The notes under the pieces: model-generated
What the model was told of the DNA's origin: nothing
The model's input: the letters and a program-made list of their open reading frames with translations, nothing else
The model's database searches: none
Made by a program: the position numbers and the translations under genes
Shown here: piece after piece, positions 45,807 through 56,006 of the stretch
How positions within the stretch are numbered: position 1 is the first letter of the stretch
Layout: every line of letters begins with the position of its first letter
Assembly (NCBI GenBank): GCA_003996215.1
Contig: QJPP01007247.1
Location: 620,001-684,000, forward strand
Source of the DNA: Jaltomata sinuosa
Taxonomy: Eukaryota > Streptophyta > Magnoliopsida > Solanales > Solanaceae
Reading direction: 5' to 3'
DNA length: 64,000 nucleotides

Positions 45807-47890
45807 TCAACAATTTTCAAGTGTAATCTCAGCAGATCCAATGGAGACGAATTCTCCCCCAAATTTCGGGACCAGAGTCACCACAATATTGTCTTCATCT
45901 TCTAGGCAAATTTCCTCAAGCAACTCGTTAATGGCTAGCTGGAAATCTAGATCAGGGGTTATATGTGGTTTACTTGCATCCCCATGAAAATGGGGCAAGT
46001 TAGTATAACTTCCTGCAAACTCCGCCCTGTCCAACTCATTCCAGTTCGAGTTTGAGTGTGCGTTAAGGAACACATCAAACCTTATGTTATTTCGCTCATC
46101 ATACTTGATCTTCTTTAAGGTTAACATCTCTTCTTTTTCGTCTTTCTCCTGTTGAGTCCTGCCTGTTAAGACATAATATAAATTTAATTAAGAATATGTG
46201 TTATGTTATTAATTTAAAATATAGTCTCTCTACCGTTTTAAACTTAATTAGATGAGATTGTCACAAGCATGCAAGAGGTCATGTGTTCAAATCTTATTGT
46301 GCACCACCCAAAAAGCAAAATGAAATAAATATCGACACACATATATACATGATCTAGTTGAGTACAACTAATTAGAATATGTGCTATATTTCTAGCAATT
46401 TTAGCTTTTAAATAAGATAGTCGCACAGTACCTGAAGTTGGCCTTTGGATGGAAAACGAAACGACTTTGTCCAACTTTGCAATTGGGAATACGTGAGTAG
46501 TTGGAGGAAGTGAACGTGCATTGAGCTTGGCCTTGCTCTTCTTGAGTGGCTTAAAATTACGCCATGGAGTCGGCATTGATAGGTAATCAAATCCCATTCT
46601 CTTATGGTCCAAACAGTCACAGACTTTGACGCGAACAGGGTTCTTATTTTCGTCATAGAAGAAGAACTCGGTGTTCAAGTAATCTTGCTTATTGATGTCC
46701 TTGCGTTTTCCTCCTAATGTTTTCCATATTATCCACAAGCGATCTATGTTGGAATGGTGACAATAGAAAGCAGGATCCAAACCAGATGAATAGAAATTGC
46801 CCATATCCTCACCGAATGATGTCCTACCATTAGGCAATTTCGTACCGTACTCAGTACCAACCCATTGGTGGATAGAATTATGAGGGATGTTTTCAATAGT
46901 TCCCATCCCCGGACTTGGATCACTTCCCACACAATACGCCTTACCAAAAAAGAGCTGTGCACATGGTGCATTGGTAATCATTTGACGGTACATTAGAGTC
47001 AAGTTATTGCTCATCGTTTGTAAGTCAGTTGCTGTCACATCTTCTTCATCACCAGAATAACCAAGGTCCAAGATCGTTGACCCACGGTGCTTTTGGTTAC
47101 GAATTGGATCGAATAAAGCAGGGTACACATTAGGTTGATCGAACACGGCTGGCAACCGCATTCCCTTTGGGTGGTCCCAATTCCAATATGGCAAACCAAA
47201 TGTTGGGTCATCGATTAAAGACCCCAAGATCTTCTCATAGAAGTACATGTACCATCTATGGAATGGGAAGAAAAGCCACGAGTAGTGAACTTGTAGCTTT
47301 TTGCCACTAATTGTGTAAGCATCGTTGCAATAAGCGCAATGGATATTGGCTTGCTGCTTGTAACCACGTGGATCACTGGGGTCCTTAACGTCGAGCTCCC
47401 TCATTTTAGTAATGGCTAAGTTGTACTTAGCCATGTACTCTTCATCCAGCGTATGAGCTGCTGGACGAATACGCAGCTTCGACTCTCTAGGAATTTTGTA
47501 ATAAGGAACCTCTCTAGGATCCATATCTAGCTTAGGGGGACAACAACCATAAGGTACATCTTCACCGCCGGGTACAATTTGGGCAGCGCCACATGAAGTA
47601 ATAGGGGCCGGAAATGGAGCAGGAAAGGGAGCAGCTGATGCAGCCAATGGTGCAATATTGGCAACACCATACATCCCTCCTAAACCAAGAAGCACATTTC
47701 TCCTATCAACACAATTTGTTTCAACATTTTGGTCACCATTATTGGAAACTTTGCATGAGACTTTGAAGGTCTGGTTACGTTTCCCATGCAGGAAAAGTTG
47801 AGAGGGCTTAGTAGTGGAAGCTAGAGAAGATGACTTTATTGTGGATGAAGTAAAGGGAGTGTTGAGAGTTGTATTGCACACACTTGCCAT
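45807..47890 (-). CDS. PPO: PPO1: polyphenol oxidase (catechol oxidase), two exons
   Basis: Proposed CDS: complement of 46432-47890 joined to 45807-46162, 604 residues. A type-3 copper enzyme oxidising o-diphenols to o-quinones in the thylakoid lumen; linked to wound defence and browning. Residues 1-60 are a Ser/Thr-rich chloroplast transit peptide; RR at 63-64 before a hydrophobic run and LAASA forms a twin-arginine thylakoid signal. CuA ligands are H184, H202, H211, with C188 for the Cys-His thioether. CuB is H337, H341 and the HH pair at 378-379. A DWL-type region (DYLNTEFFFYDE) and a C-terminal RFDV domain follow. A GT...AG interval of 269 bp (46163-46431), phase 1, keeps the frame and rejoins the conserved C-terminal domain; read through, the frame ends in non-homologous sequence. 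The other full PPO here is intronless. Splicing was not tested. Confidence 0.92.
46163..46431 (-). other. Predicted intron of PPO1
   Basis: CAG|GTACTG donor and TTAACAG|GC acceptor on the minus strand, AT-rich and in-frame when removed. It lies in the linker between the catalytic/DWL part and the RFDV domain; the matching site in the 60446-62233 gene (near residues 478-480) has no interruption. Confidence 0.85.
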
Positions 47891-47930
47891 TGCTAGATTT
47901 TGGATGAAGATTCATAGAGTTCCCCCTTGC

Positions 47931-47938
47931 CTTATATA
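47931..47938 (-). promoter_or_regulatory. TATA box of PPO1
   Basis: TATATAAG-type box on the minus strand, about 42-50 bp upstream of the start codon, in a block ('gagttcccccttgccttatataat' in plus sense, split here) shared by all PPO loci in the window. It predicts a very short 5' UTR. Confidence 0.75.
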
Positions 47939-48412
47939 ATATGTTAGCACCAAATAAAATATACCCCAATTGGAGCACGTTTAATGTCTCATCTAACCAC
48001 TCCAAAATATTATATTCGGGACATGGTAGGTGGGAGATTAAGGACAATAAGTGTGGGATCATTGTGTTTTTATTCTTATTAGATCTATAGTAGATGAATC
48101 AAATAAGTAATACTTTTCTAGAAGAAAGATAATTTTGATAATATTATATTGTTGTAGATGTTTTGGAGTACACTTGCACACCAATATTCTTCATCGATGA
48201 AGTTTAAAGAAAAAAAGTGTTAGCCAGGATGTCCGTGTGGTTCCGCCTTTGAAATTTGAACATGGAGAGCTTCGTTGTACCTGTTGAGATTGTTGGAAAT
48301 GAATGCATAGAAAGATAATTGAAGTGTTCATGTGGATTCCGGCAGCGGAGCAAGAATTATTATACTAATAAAGAATTAAAATATAAAGAAGTAAATATAC
48401 GAAAATGTCAAT
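47939..48412 (-). promoter_or_regulatory. PPO1 upstream region
   Basis: Shared with 59460-59940 and 62283-62760 (for example 'accccaattggagca', 'ggagagcttcgttgtacctg'). This defines a duplicated PPO promoter of about 500 bp. No individual regulatory element was proved. Confidence 0.65.
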
Positions 48413-48590
48413 AAGCTTAGTAGTGGAAGCTAAAGAAGATGACTTTATTGTGGAAGTGGTGAGGGTTATACTACTATTGCACACACTTGCCATAGTTACT
48501 TAGTTTTTGGTTGAAGATTCTTATGTTAGCACTCAATTAAACATACCCCAATTGGAGCACGTTTAGAAGCTACCAGCCTACCACTCCAAT
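48413..48590 (-). pseudogene. PPO relic 1: start of transit peptide plus promoter
   Basis: The minus strand from ATG at 48493 reads about 27 codons of a PPO transit peptide (MASVCNSSITL..., ending near SLASTTKL). Homology stops at about 48413, where sequence equivalent to the distal PPO upstream region begins. Right of the ATG are the 'accccaattggagcacgttt' promoter blocks, but the TATA block is deleted. Confidence 0.8.
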
Positions 48591-48781
48591 ATATTTATTC
48601 TAATATATAGAAGCCGCCTGAAGCACCTAAGGTCGTCATGCCTGCTTTCTTCAGGGGCATTTATGTCTTTTTGACGTCCTAAAATAAGTACTACAACTAC
48701 ACATAACACACTTGCCTATGCACTTTACTATTACTTGAGTTTGTTCTCACGATCCTATCTTGTCTTCTTGTATTTGTTGCA
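48591..48781. other. Unassigned spacer
   Basis: No gene is recognised. The segment 48610-48690 has higher GC content ('aagccgcctgaagcacctaa') of unknown origin. Confidence 0.4.
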
Positions 48782-49480
48782 TCAAAACATCAGGAGGCTT
48801 GTCAAAATAATAACGTGTTGATTCATATTTGCATACTTTGTTCCTAGCTTAGCCAAAACATGTGCCACTTTGTTGGATTTTCTAAAGCTGTGGCGGATCA
48901 CTAGATTTATCAGTTTCTTCAACCAACACCTGCATTCCAAAATAAGATTGTTGACAAGGGGGTGAGGTTTATCTAACAATTGGATCACCTCGGTGGAATC
49001 TGTCTCAATCTCCAAAGGCACGTAATTGTGATGATAAGCCACCTTAGGTCCTTTGAAAAAAGCTTTTAACTCCATTTCCATGTGATTCAAAGCTTGAGTT
49101 TTGGCATAGAAACCAACTTTCCAACTGCCTTGAGAGTCCCTTATGACTCTTCCAACTCCCCTAAGCGAACACTGTGAAAAACACGGTAACAACCCGAATT
49201 TCTCAACATAACACTAACATATATTATAGTTAATGAATCTCAAACTAGTCCAATTGAGGTAGTGAATCCTTTTCTTTTCGGTGGTAGTACCCCAAATAAA
49301 ATTTCTCCGAATTTTATCCTAAGTTTATGAGTTTTTGAAGGCTGGAGGAAATATGTATGGTACATATAGGAATAGCATTAAGAGTGGCATTAACCAACGT
49401 TAATCTACCGGTAGGCGTTAAAAACTTGAGCTTCCAACTGGACAATTTATTATGCATGGCTCAAAATCTTCCCCAACAAT
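48782..49480 (-). pseudogene. LINE (L1-type) remnant: RT tail and RNase H
   Basis: At 49480-49250 the minus strand shows the post-RT segment of plant LINEs (SSWKLKFLTPTGRLTLVNATL), broken by stops. Right after it, 49192-48782 is an RNase H-like (RVT_3) frame with GRVIRDSQGSWKVGF, MEMELKAFFKG, EIETDSTEVIQLL and HSFRKSNKVAHVLAKLG. The final catalytic Asp expected in VADxLAK is His here, and the zinc-finger region between RT and RNase H is absent. It is a dead fragment. Confidence 0.7.
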
Positions 49481-49958
49481 ATCTATCTATCTATATATAT
49501 TCAAAATTGCAAATTACATTCTAGGAATATCCACTTAACTACTTCGTTATTTTCTTTTTAAATTCAACATTCACTAGTGGAGCTAATACTTTAAATATTC
49601 TAAAATTAGTTGTCATCTTCTCTATCCCATTATCATTTTTTACACTTTCTTTCTTTGGCTTTTTCGTAATCCAAGGATGTCGAATTGAAGGAGAAACATG
49701 TTGATGATTGTATATTATAAGTCTACTTGCTTTATTTAATGTAATACTTTTAATTCTTTTCAGAAATCGCACCTTTTTCTTGAAATAATTGTTTTGATGT
49801 ACTTCTTATCGACTAGTGGTGTAATTTATTCAATATATAATCCATTAGTAGCTGTTATTTAAGTTACTGTTATTTTACTGTGTATTATAAGTCAACTTGC
49901 TTTCTTTAATAATAATTCTTTTAAAAAATCGCACCTTTTCTTTAAACAAATAGTAGTA
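49481..49958. other. AT-rich spacer
   Basis: No feature except short AT-rich words and duplicated 'attataagtc(t/a)acttgctttatttaat' segments (49709 and 49885), a small local repeat. Confidence 0.5.
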
Positions 49959-50204
49959 CTTTCACGTTTAAAAAAGAATGACTTACTTTTCTGTTTAGTT
50001 CATTTTAAAAAGAATGACCTTTTTCTTTTTGACAATACTTCAATTCCAATTTTCCACGTGACATGTTTAAGACCACAAGATAAAAAAATATTTTGATACA
50101 TTTCACAAAATCTTAATTTAAGATCACAAGATTCAAAAATCTTCTTTATTTTCTTAAACTTCATGCCAAGTCAAAATAAGTCATTCTTATTGAAACGGTG
50201 GGAG
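49959..50204. mobile_element. Stowaway-like MITE (degenerate)
   Basis: The ends are inverted: left 'ctttcacgtttaaaaaagaatgac' pairs with right 'gtcattcttattgaaacggtgggag' (split here), flanked by TA. 246 bp, non-coding. Confidence 0.65.
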
Positions 50205-50332
50205 TAATTGTTTTGATCTACTATAGCGGAGTAATTATTCAATATATATTTAAGTTGAGGGTTTATCGAAAACGATTTTTCTACCTCACAAAGTTAGGGA
50301 TAAAGTCTGGGTGCATCCTATCTTCTAGGGTC

Positions 50333-50402
50333 GGATCTGAGGGGTGAGAGAGTGTTCACCCAAAACCCTCGGCAAAAATATACGGTGTATATAAGATAGT
50401 TT

Positions 50403-50438
<36 letters not shown>

Positions 50439-50460
50439 AATCCCTTGAATAAAGATTAGA
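50333..50460. repeat. Degenerate hAT-type MITE-like piece with (TA)n
   Basis: It resembles the left part of the 55611-55797 MITE ('ggcggagct' and 'ccctcggcaaaaat' blocks), followed by an (AT) run at 50410-50436. No clear right end or TSD. Confidence 0.45.
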
Positions 50461-50661
50461 GGTTGATTCAATTGTTTAGGAGGTTCAAATTTTACTTCAA
50501 GATTCCAAGTTCAAATCTCAAACATTGAGTATACGGTTATGTTATTATCGTAACTTGTATGTAGTACATTATTTAATGGGCTACTATTAGTCTATTACTT
50601 TCTAAATCCAAATGTTATTGTTCAAAACTCGGCTATTTATAGTTCAAAGCTGAATATACTA

Positions 50662-50935
50662 CTCTCTTCGGACCACTTTACTTGTCGTTCTTACTATAAA
50701 TAGATGGTCCGAAATAGTTGTTATTTTAAAAAATCAAAGTATAATTAGTTGTTTGTTTTCACCTTTACCCTTAGTCATAAACATAGAGAGATATTAATAT
50801 AGTGCAAAAGAGAGAGGTATTAAATATTGAGGAGTAATAAATAAGGATAGTTTAGTCAAATTACACTCTAGTTAATGTTTTTATTAAGGGACGTGTAAAC
50901 AAAAAAATGTGACAAATAAAGTGGTCCGGAGGGAG
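50662..50935. mobile_element. Stowaway-like MITE
   Basis: CTCTCTTCGGACCACTTTA at the left pairs with TAAAGTGGTCCGGAGGGAG at the right, with TA on each side (50660-50661, 50936-50937). 274 bp, no coding capacity; it depends on Tc1/mariner-type transposase supplied elsewhere. Confidence 0.85.
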
Positions 50936-50937
50936 TA

Positions 50938-51269
50938 ACTAGCTAGAGTAATATGTTAGCTTAGCCGCGAAAAAGTGAAGATTTTTTTTCACTAGAAATT
51001 TATATTTTAAAATAAAATAAAAAATGAATGTCTGAGCTGCATGATAGATAGTTGAAAACTTCACAATTTTAACTTCTACAAAGTAGTGTAATATTTTAAG
51101 AAGTGTTTTTTTAAAGATCAGCGCAAGTAGGACCCTCCAACTTATACATTTTTGCACTCTAGCTAGCAATTACAATTCTTTCGGTTTTCTTTTTTCTTTT
51201 TCAATTCGGAGGCGAGTCTAGAATTCTAAGTGTTACGTGTTAAACGTTAAGGTCAGAACATTAAATTCA
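50938..51269. other. Spacer 3' of the PPO transit-peptide exon
   Basis: No conserved feature. No PPO mature sequence is found here, so whatever follows the 51270-51596 exon is not PPO. Confidence 0.5.
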
Positions 51270-51596
51270 CTATATACTTAAAGTTATGAATTCATACAAA
51301 TTCAGTATCAGAAAGCTACATTGTTTTACCTTAGTAGCTGATGCAGCTAATGGTACAGCATTAGCAACACCATACAGACCTCCTAAACCAAGTAGCACAT
51401 TTCTCCTATCAACAGAATTTATTTCAACATTTTGGTCACCATTATTGGAAACTTTGCATGAGACTTTGAAGGTTTGGTTACGTTTCCCATGCAGGAAAAG
51501 TTGAGAGGGCTTTGGAGTGGAAGCTAAAGAAAATGACTTTGTGGATGAAGTAAAGGGAGTGTTGAGAGTTGTACTACTATTGCACACACTTGCCAT
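51270..51596 (-). pseudogene. PPO2: orphan PPO transit-peptide exon
   Basis: From ATG at 51596, 88 residues match the PPO3 transit peptide and twin-arginine signal with three differences, up to LAASAT. Homology then ends abruptly near 51333; the frame continues for 20 unrelated residues to a stop at 51270. The break coincides with AAG|GTAAAA (51330/51329), a good splice-donor sequence. No copper-binding region follows. Promoter and TATA (51637-51645) are intact. It is most likely a truncated gene; a spliced plastid-targeted fusion is possible but unsupported. Confidence 0.85.
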
Positions 51597-51636
51597 TGCT
51601 AGATTTTGGATGAAGATTCATAGAGTCCCCCCTTGC

Positions 51637-51645
51637 CTTATATAA
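51637..51645 (-). promoter_or_regulatory. TATA box of PPO2
   Basis: Same TATATAAGG box and flanks as at PPO1 and PPO3. Promoter homology ends soon after, near 51670. Confidence 0.7.
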
Positions 51646-51754
51646 TATGTAAGCACCAAATAAAATATTGTGTTACTCCATGTGAAGCAATTTTAGAGGC
51701 TCACCTACCAGTTTATTCAGGACGCGTACGGTAGGTGGAAACCAATTTTTAATA

Positions 51755-51993
51755 CTCCATCCGTCTCATTTTATGTGACATACTTTGACTTGGCACGGTG
51801 TTTAAGAAAAAGAGGAAGACTTTTGAAATTTATGGTCCAAAATAATTTTTGAACATTTGTGTGGATGTAAATCATTTCATTAAGGGTAAAAGGGGAATTT
51901 CAAAGTTAAATTTTTTCTAATTATAGAAAGATGACATTCTTTTTGGGACGGACTAAAAAGAAAAGTATGCCACATAAAATGGGACGGAGAGAG
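51755..51993. mobile_element. Stowaway-like MITE
   Basis: CTCCATCCGTCTCATTTTAT at the left pairs with ATAAAATGGGACGGAGAGAG at the right, flanked by TA (51753-51754, 51994-51995). 239 bp, non-coding. It lies in the upstream region of PPO2, just beyond the point where PPO promoter homology ends. Confidence 0.88.
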
Positions 51994-51995
51994 TA

Positions 51996-53147
51996 GTATA
52001 TATCATTGAGTTTTTACTCTTAGGAGATCTATAGTAAATCGAAAGATAATTTTGATAATAGTATTGGCATAGATCTTTTGGATAAACACCAATGTTAGTC
52101 AGGATATGTAGGAGCCCGTCCTCCGGTAACATGGGTGGATTGGATTGAATTTAGACGGATTGAATATAGATTGAGCTAAAATGGATTGAATTGTAATCCA
52201 CCCATATAAATATGGTTAAATATGAATTGGGTAAAATGATTCTAACCCACTTTAGTCTTCTGAAACCAAAAAACGTTAAACCTTCTATATTAATTTCCAC
52301 CAAACTTTAAATTCAGCTAATTGATATCTATCAAATTAGAGAATACAACTATCACATTGTCTTTATTGTTGCATACTTGCAATTTAATTAAATTTTTAGA
52401 GTCGAAAGTTTACTATGTTCACAATCATCATCTAAAAAAGATGTTAAATATAAAATAACCATACATCAACTCAAGTTAAGTCACCAAATATTTCAATAAA
52501 TATTTTTATTTCTCAATTAAACATGTGGTGTAAAATATATACGCTCCAAAAATAAATAAAAAATTAGATCTTATTCTAGATAACTTGTATATCAATAGAA
52601 TAATACAACTACATCTGAAAAATCAATTTTCACATGCTTTTCCTAGAACAAATCAAGGAGAAAATCAATATTTATACCTAATTTTACTTAGAAAATAGAA
52701 ATTTTATTTTTTATACACTTCTAAGGAGAGTGAATCACATAGACATATTCTCTATATCATAAAATAATTTTTTATATTTTTATTTTATGAAAAATACCAC
52801 AAAATAATTAATACAGAATTAATATTTTGAAATGGTATTGATTACGGGAAAAAAATTTCAGTGTCAAAAAATAATTTTAAAATTATGAAAAAATATAAAT
52901 TTGATTATAAGCAAAAAAAAATCATCAAAATCGGAGATTAGGGTAAGCCGCTCTATCAAGAAACGCATTTCAATCAAGAGTGGGCTCGCAGAAAATCACT
53001 GTTCAACCCTCTATTTTACCCACGATCCAGTTCGCTAAAACGAGTCAAAAACACAAACCAGATCCTTTCTTCTTGATTTTTAGGTTATTTTGATCCAACT
53101 AAAATACTAAGTTTTGTCCTAAACATATTTTAGGATTGATTTCAAGG
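51996..53147. other. AT-rich spacer
   Basis: No gene. A small fold-back (52132-52141 with 52195-52204, TGGGTGGATT/AATCCACCCA) may be a very short MITE; the rest is unassigned. Confidence 0.5.
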
Positions 53148-53515
53148 TTCAAGTGTTCAAATTATCATTGAAATAGTGTCAAAATCGACCAAAAATAGTG
53201 GCTAATTTCCAGTGATGGGTTGACGATTTTTCGGTTAAAATCATATTTTTTGACCAACTTTTCTGCAATTAAATCATTGATTTCGGTCCTAAACATGTTT
53301 TAGGAAATATTTTAATAATTAATTGCACAAAAGTTTGATTGAAAAAAATTAAAGTTCTTTGAATTGAACTTTGATTTGATCCAAATTTTCGATCATAATA
53401 ACAGTTAATTATATGATTTTGCTTAAAAATATATGGGTAACAAATTACCCAACTTAATTTGCATTGAAATTTCATGAAACACGGATTATTAAATTTTTGA
53501 CATTAAATTGGTGAT

Positions 53516-54360
53516 AATTAAATCCTAAAATATTAAAATTCGATAACTCACAAGACTAAAAACTATGATCTACCTATCATCGAAAATCTCTCGACGAGAT
53601 TTTTAAAATCCCTAAGGTTTCATACACAAACTAGGCAGTCACAGACATGAAATAATGCAATTAAGTTAAGGGTTTAACATATAAGACCCTAAAAATATAT
53701 TTTGCATATTAGTTATGTTAAACACTGGAACACGAGCCTATGACTCTAATAACAATGTATAACATAGTAATTGAATAGTTTAGGAGATTTACGGGTTTTT
53801 CCATAGTGAAAGCGAGTTTTTAACAATCACGACTCGTGTCATTGATAGTCTGAATCCTCGCAAAGTGGATGAACTCCCTCTGTCCATAGCCTAGATATCC
53901 TTTAAGGGATGCAAGGCGTTTCACTAGCCGTATCCGTCATTTATGTCTTTTTTTCGTAAAGGTTAGGGTTAAAAAGGAGGACAAATTAATAGGTTAACGA
54001 ACTAATTTTTACCCCTTATAGGTGAACTCGACCCAATAGTTATTTCCAACGCAAATAAATACATCATAAAATGTATCTTCACTTCACACCCTTTCTTATG
54101 CTAATTAATTAGTATAAATTTTAACTACTATAATTTTAAATTTTGTCATATGATAAAATAATACTCATAGTTTAATATAGATATTCGATGCTTGTAAATC
54201 TATGTTCCCGCCCTTTAAAAAGAAAAAAAATCAATAATTCTAATAGAAAATATTCCTTTTTTTTATCAAGTCCTTAAAAAATTAATCACAATCACGAAGT
54301 TATAAAATCTCATACAAATGAATACGGGTGTTCATAATTTGGTTAAAAATCGATCCAAAT
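53516..54360. repeat. Uninserted copy of the spacer holding elements A and B
   Basis: 53516-53755 matches 23095-23338, and 53765-54360 matches 44981-45590. The two homologous parts are contiguous here and separated by 21.6 kb of element B in the other copy. Confidence 0.88.
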
Positions 54361-55602
54361 TGAAAATTAAATCAAGTCGGTCAAATAAATTAACACTTTG
54401 TTGGGTTTGGTTTGATTTATTTAAATTTTTATAAATCGATAATATTTAGTTTGATTTTGATTTAACAAAAAGAATCAAAGAAAAAATTTAAACTAAATCA
54501 AAAAATTATATACACAATTTTTGTAATTATATATATACCACAAATTACAATAAATTACAGTTAAAATAAAATAAACAAAAAAATGAATAAATAATATCCA
54601 GCGCGGATATCTTTCTCTCCTTAAAGAGATTCAAGCCCACTGCGGCATAATCTACACCGATCCAGCAGTATCACTCTTGATTTATCCCCTCCAGGATACA
54701 ACAACCCAACAACGTCGTGTGACTCAAACAACTCCGGACTAGTTGAAGAGTCTAAAGCTCCAGCAAAAGAACATCTTCCTTCAACATATAATTACTCTCT
54801 TTTGTATAGTGAATATAGTTGAAGACTTAGAATATATTCTTTGTCTCAACTCTCTCTTTTACTATTCTCACCTCACTACATACTATAATATTTTTTCACA
54901 CTTCACATAATTCTCATCTTCTTTCTCTATTCTTATACACAATATAATGCAAGACCACCAGTATTTATAGGTGAGAAGTTCTTCCTTACAATGAATAGGA
55001 AGAATGTGGGTAGTAAAGTGGGTAAATAAAGAGTTTAGAGGTTCTAAGAGTTGCAAGACATAATGAGATAAAATATGGGGTTGGTGGGTAATTAGTGGTA
55101 GATTATGGCTCTAATGGTTACATAAGTTACATCAAGAAATAATGACCACATTCTTGCCAATTTATGCCCACTAACATATAAAGATAATGCACTTTAATAT
55201 TATAATTTTAATATTAAAATGCATAAACACCAACACAGTAGCTAAACTGAACCTACAAACTTTAGGAAATCTATTTCGATGTCTGACCATGTAAGCATCA
55301 GCACCCCTAAAAGAAGCTTGTACCAACTGCTGATCTTATGAACCAGGTTCCTTACATTCGTATAAGCAATAAATCTGAGTTACGTGAACTAGGTTCACCT
55401 ACTGAAACGAAGTGCAGAATAAACAGTAAAGACACATAATGTACCGTGAAAAACCTCCTTGCTCAAGGGAGTAAAAATCACGACCTACGATGTGTAGTTT
55501 TCACCCAAACTCCGCTAACTTTAACGAGCGGTTTCAGATTACAACTCCATAATCTAGGGGACTAACTCTAGTACCTCGACCCAACAGTTAACTCTAACTG
55601 TT

Positions 55603-55610
55603 CTAACAAC
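55603..55610. repeat. 8-bp target-site duplication of hAT-type MITE (CTAACAAC)
   Basis: Present at 55603-55610 and 55798-55805; the second tandem unit has a single uninterrupted copy near 57975. Confidence 0.9.
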
Positions 55611-55797
55611 CAGGGGCGGAGCTACATATAGCCGAGGAGGTTCATCCAACTCCCTTCGGTGAAAAATTACACTGTTTATATATAGTCAAAATTATTATTT
55701 TTAAATATATAATAGGTGTTGAACCCCCTTCGGCTTCTTTGTGTGTTTACTTATTCATACTTTGAACCATTCAATGAATATCCTGGCTCCGTCACTG
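55611..55797. mobile_element. hAT-type MITE, 187 bp
   Basis: Begins CAGGGGCGGAGCTAC and ends GGCTCCGTCACTG, imperfect inverted ends, with an 8-bp target duplication typical of hAT elements. Absent from the second tandem unit. Confidence 0.9.
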
Positions 55798-56006
55798 CTA
55801 ACAACAACTCTCCAAGAAGATAAACTCTCTTCTTGTTACAAGCCTCACAAACTACTACAATAATAGGAATAATTACAACTCAACAACACTCCTAAACTCA
55901 ACAAAGACTAATAACTCTAGCCTTTTTAACTACCCAAATATCACACAAAATAACTCATGAATTTACTCAAACTGATGAGCTTCAATAAAGACTAATAACT
56001 CTAGCC

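Larger units (their letters stand above)
53148..56006. repeat. Spacer tandem duplication, unit 1
   Basis: Begins TTCAAGTGTTCAAATTATC and is followed directly by a second unit starting with the same words at 56007. It contains the empty-site paralogue (53516-54360) and a block with 'agattcaagcccactgcg' and 'caactctccaagaagataaac' that recurs about 2385 bp later. The block 54590-55990 resembles the leader of an LTR element but shows no domain. Confidence 0.85.

Noticed and set aside
46244..46431. Read-through C-terminal tail of PPO1 as the real protein end
   Set aside because: The tail has no PPO similarity, while splicing at 46431/46163 restores the conserved RFDV domain in frame.
54590..55990. 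Possible Copia-type leader or LTR
   Set aside because: The style of the sequence suggests an LTR-element leader, but no primer site, LTR pair or coding domain could be found.
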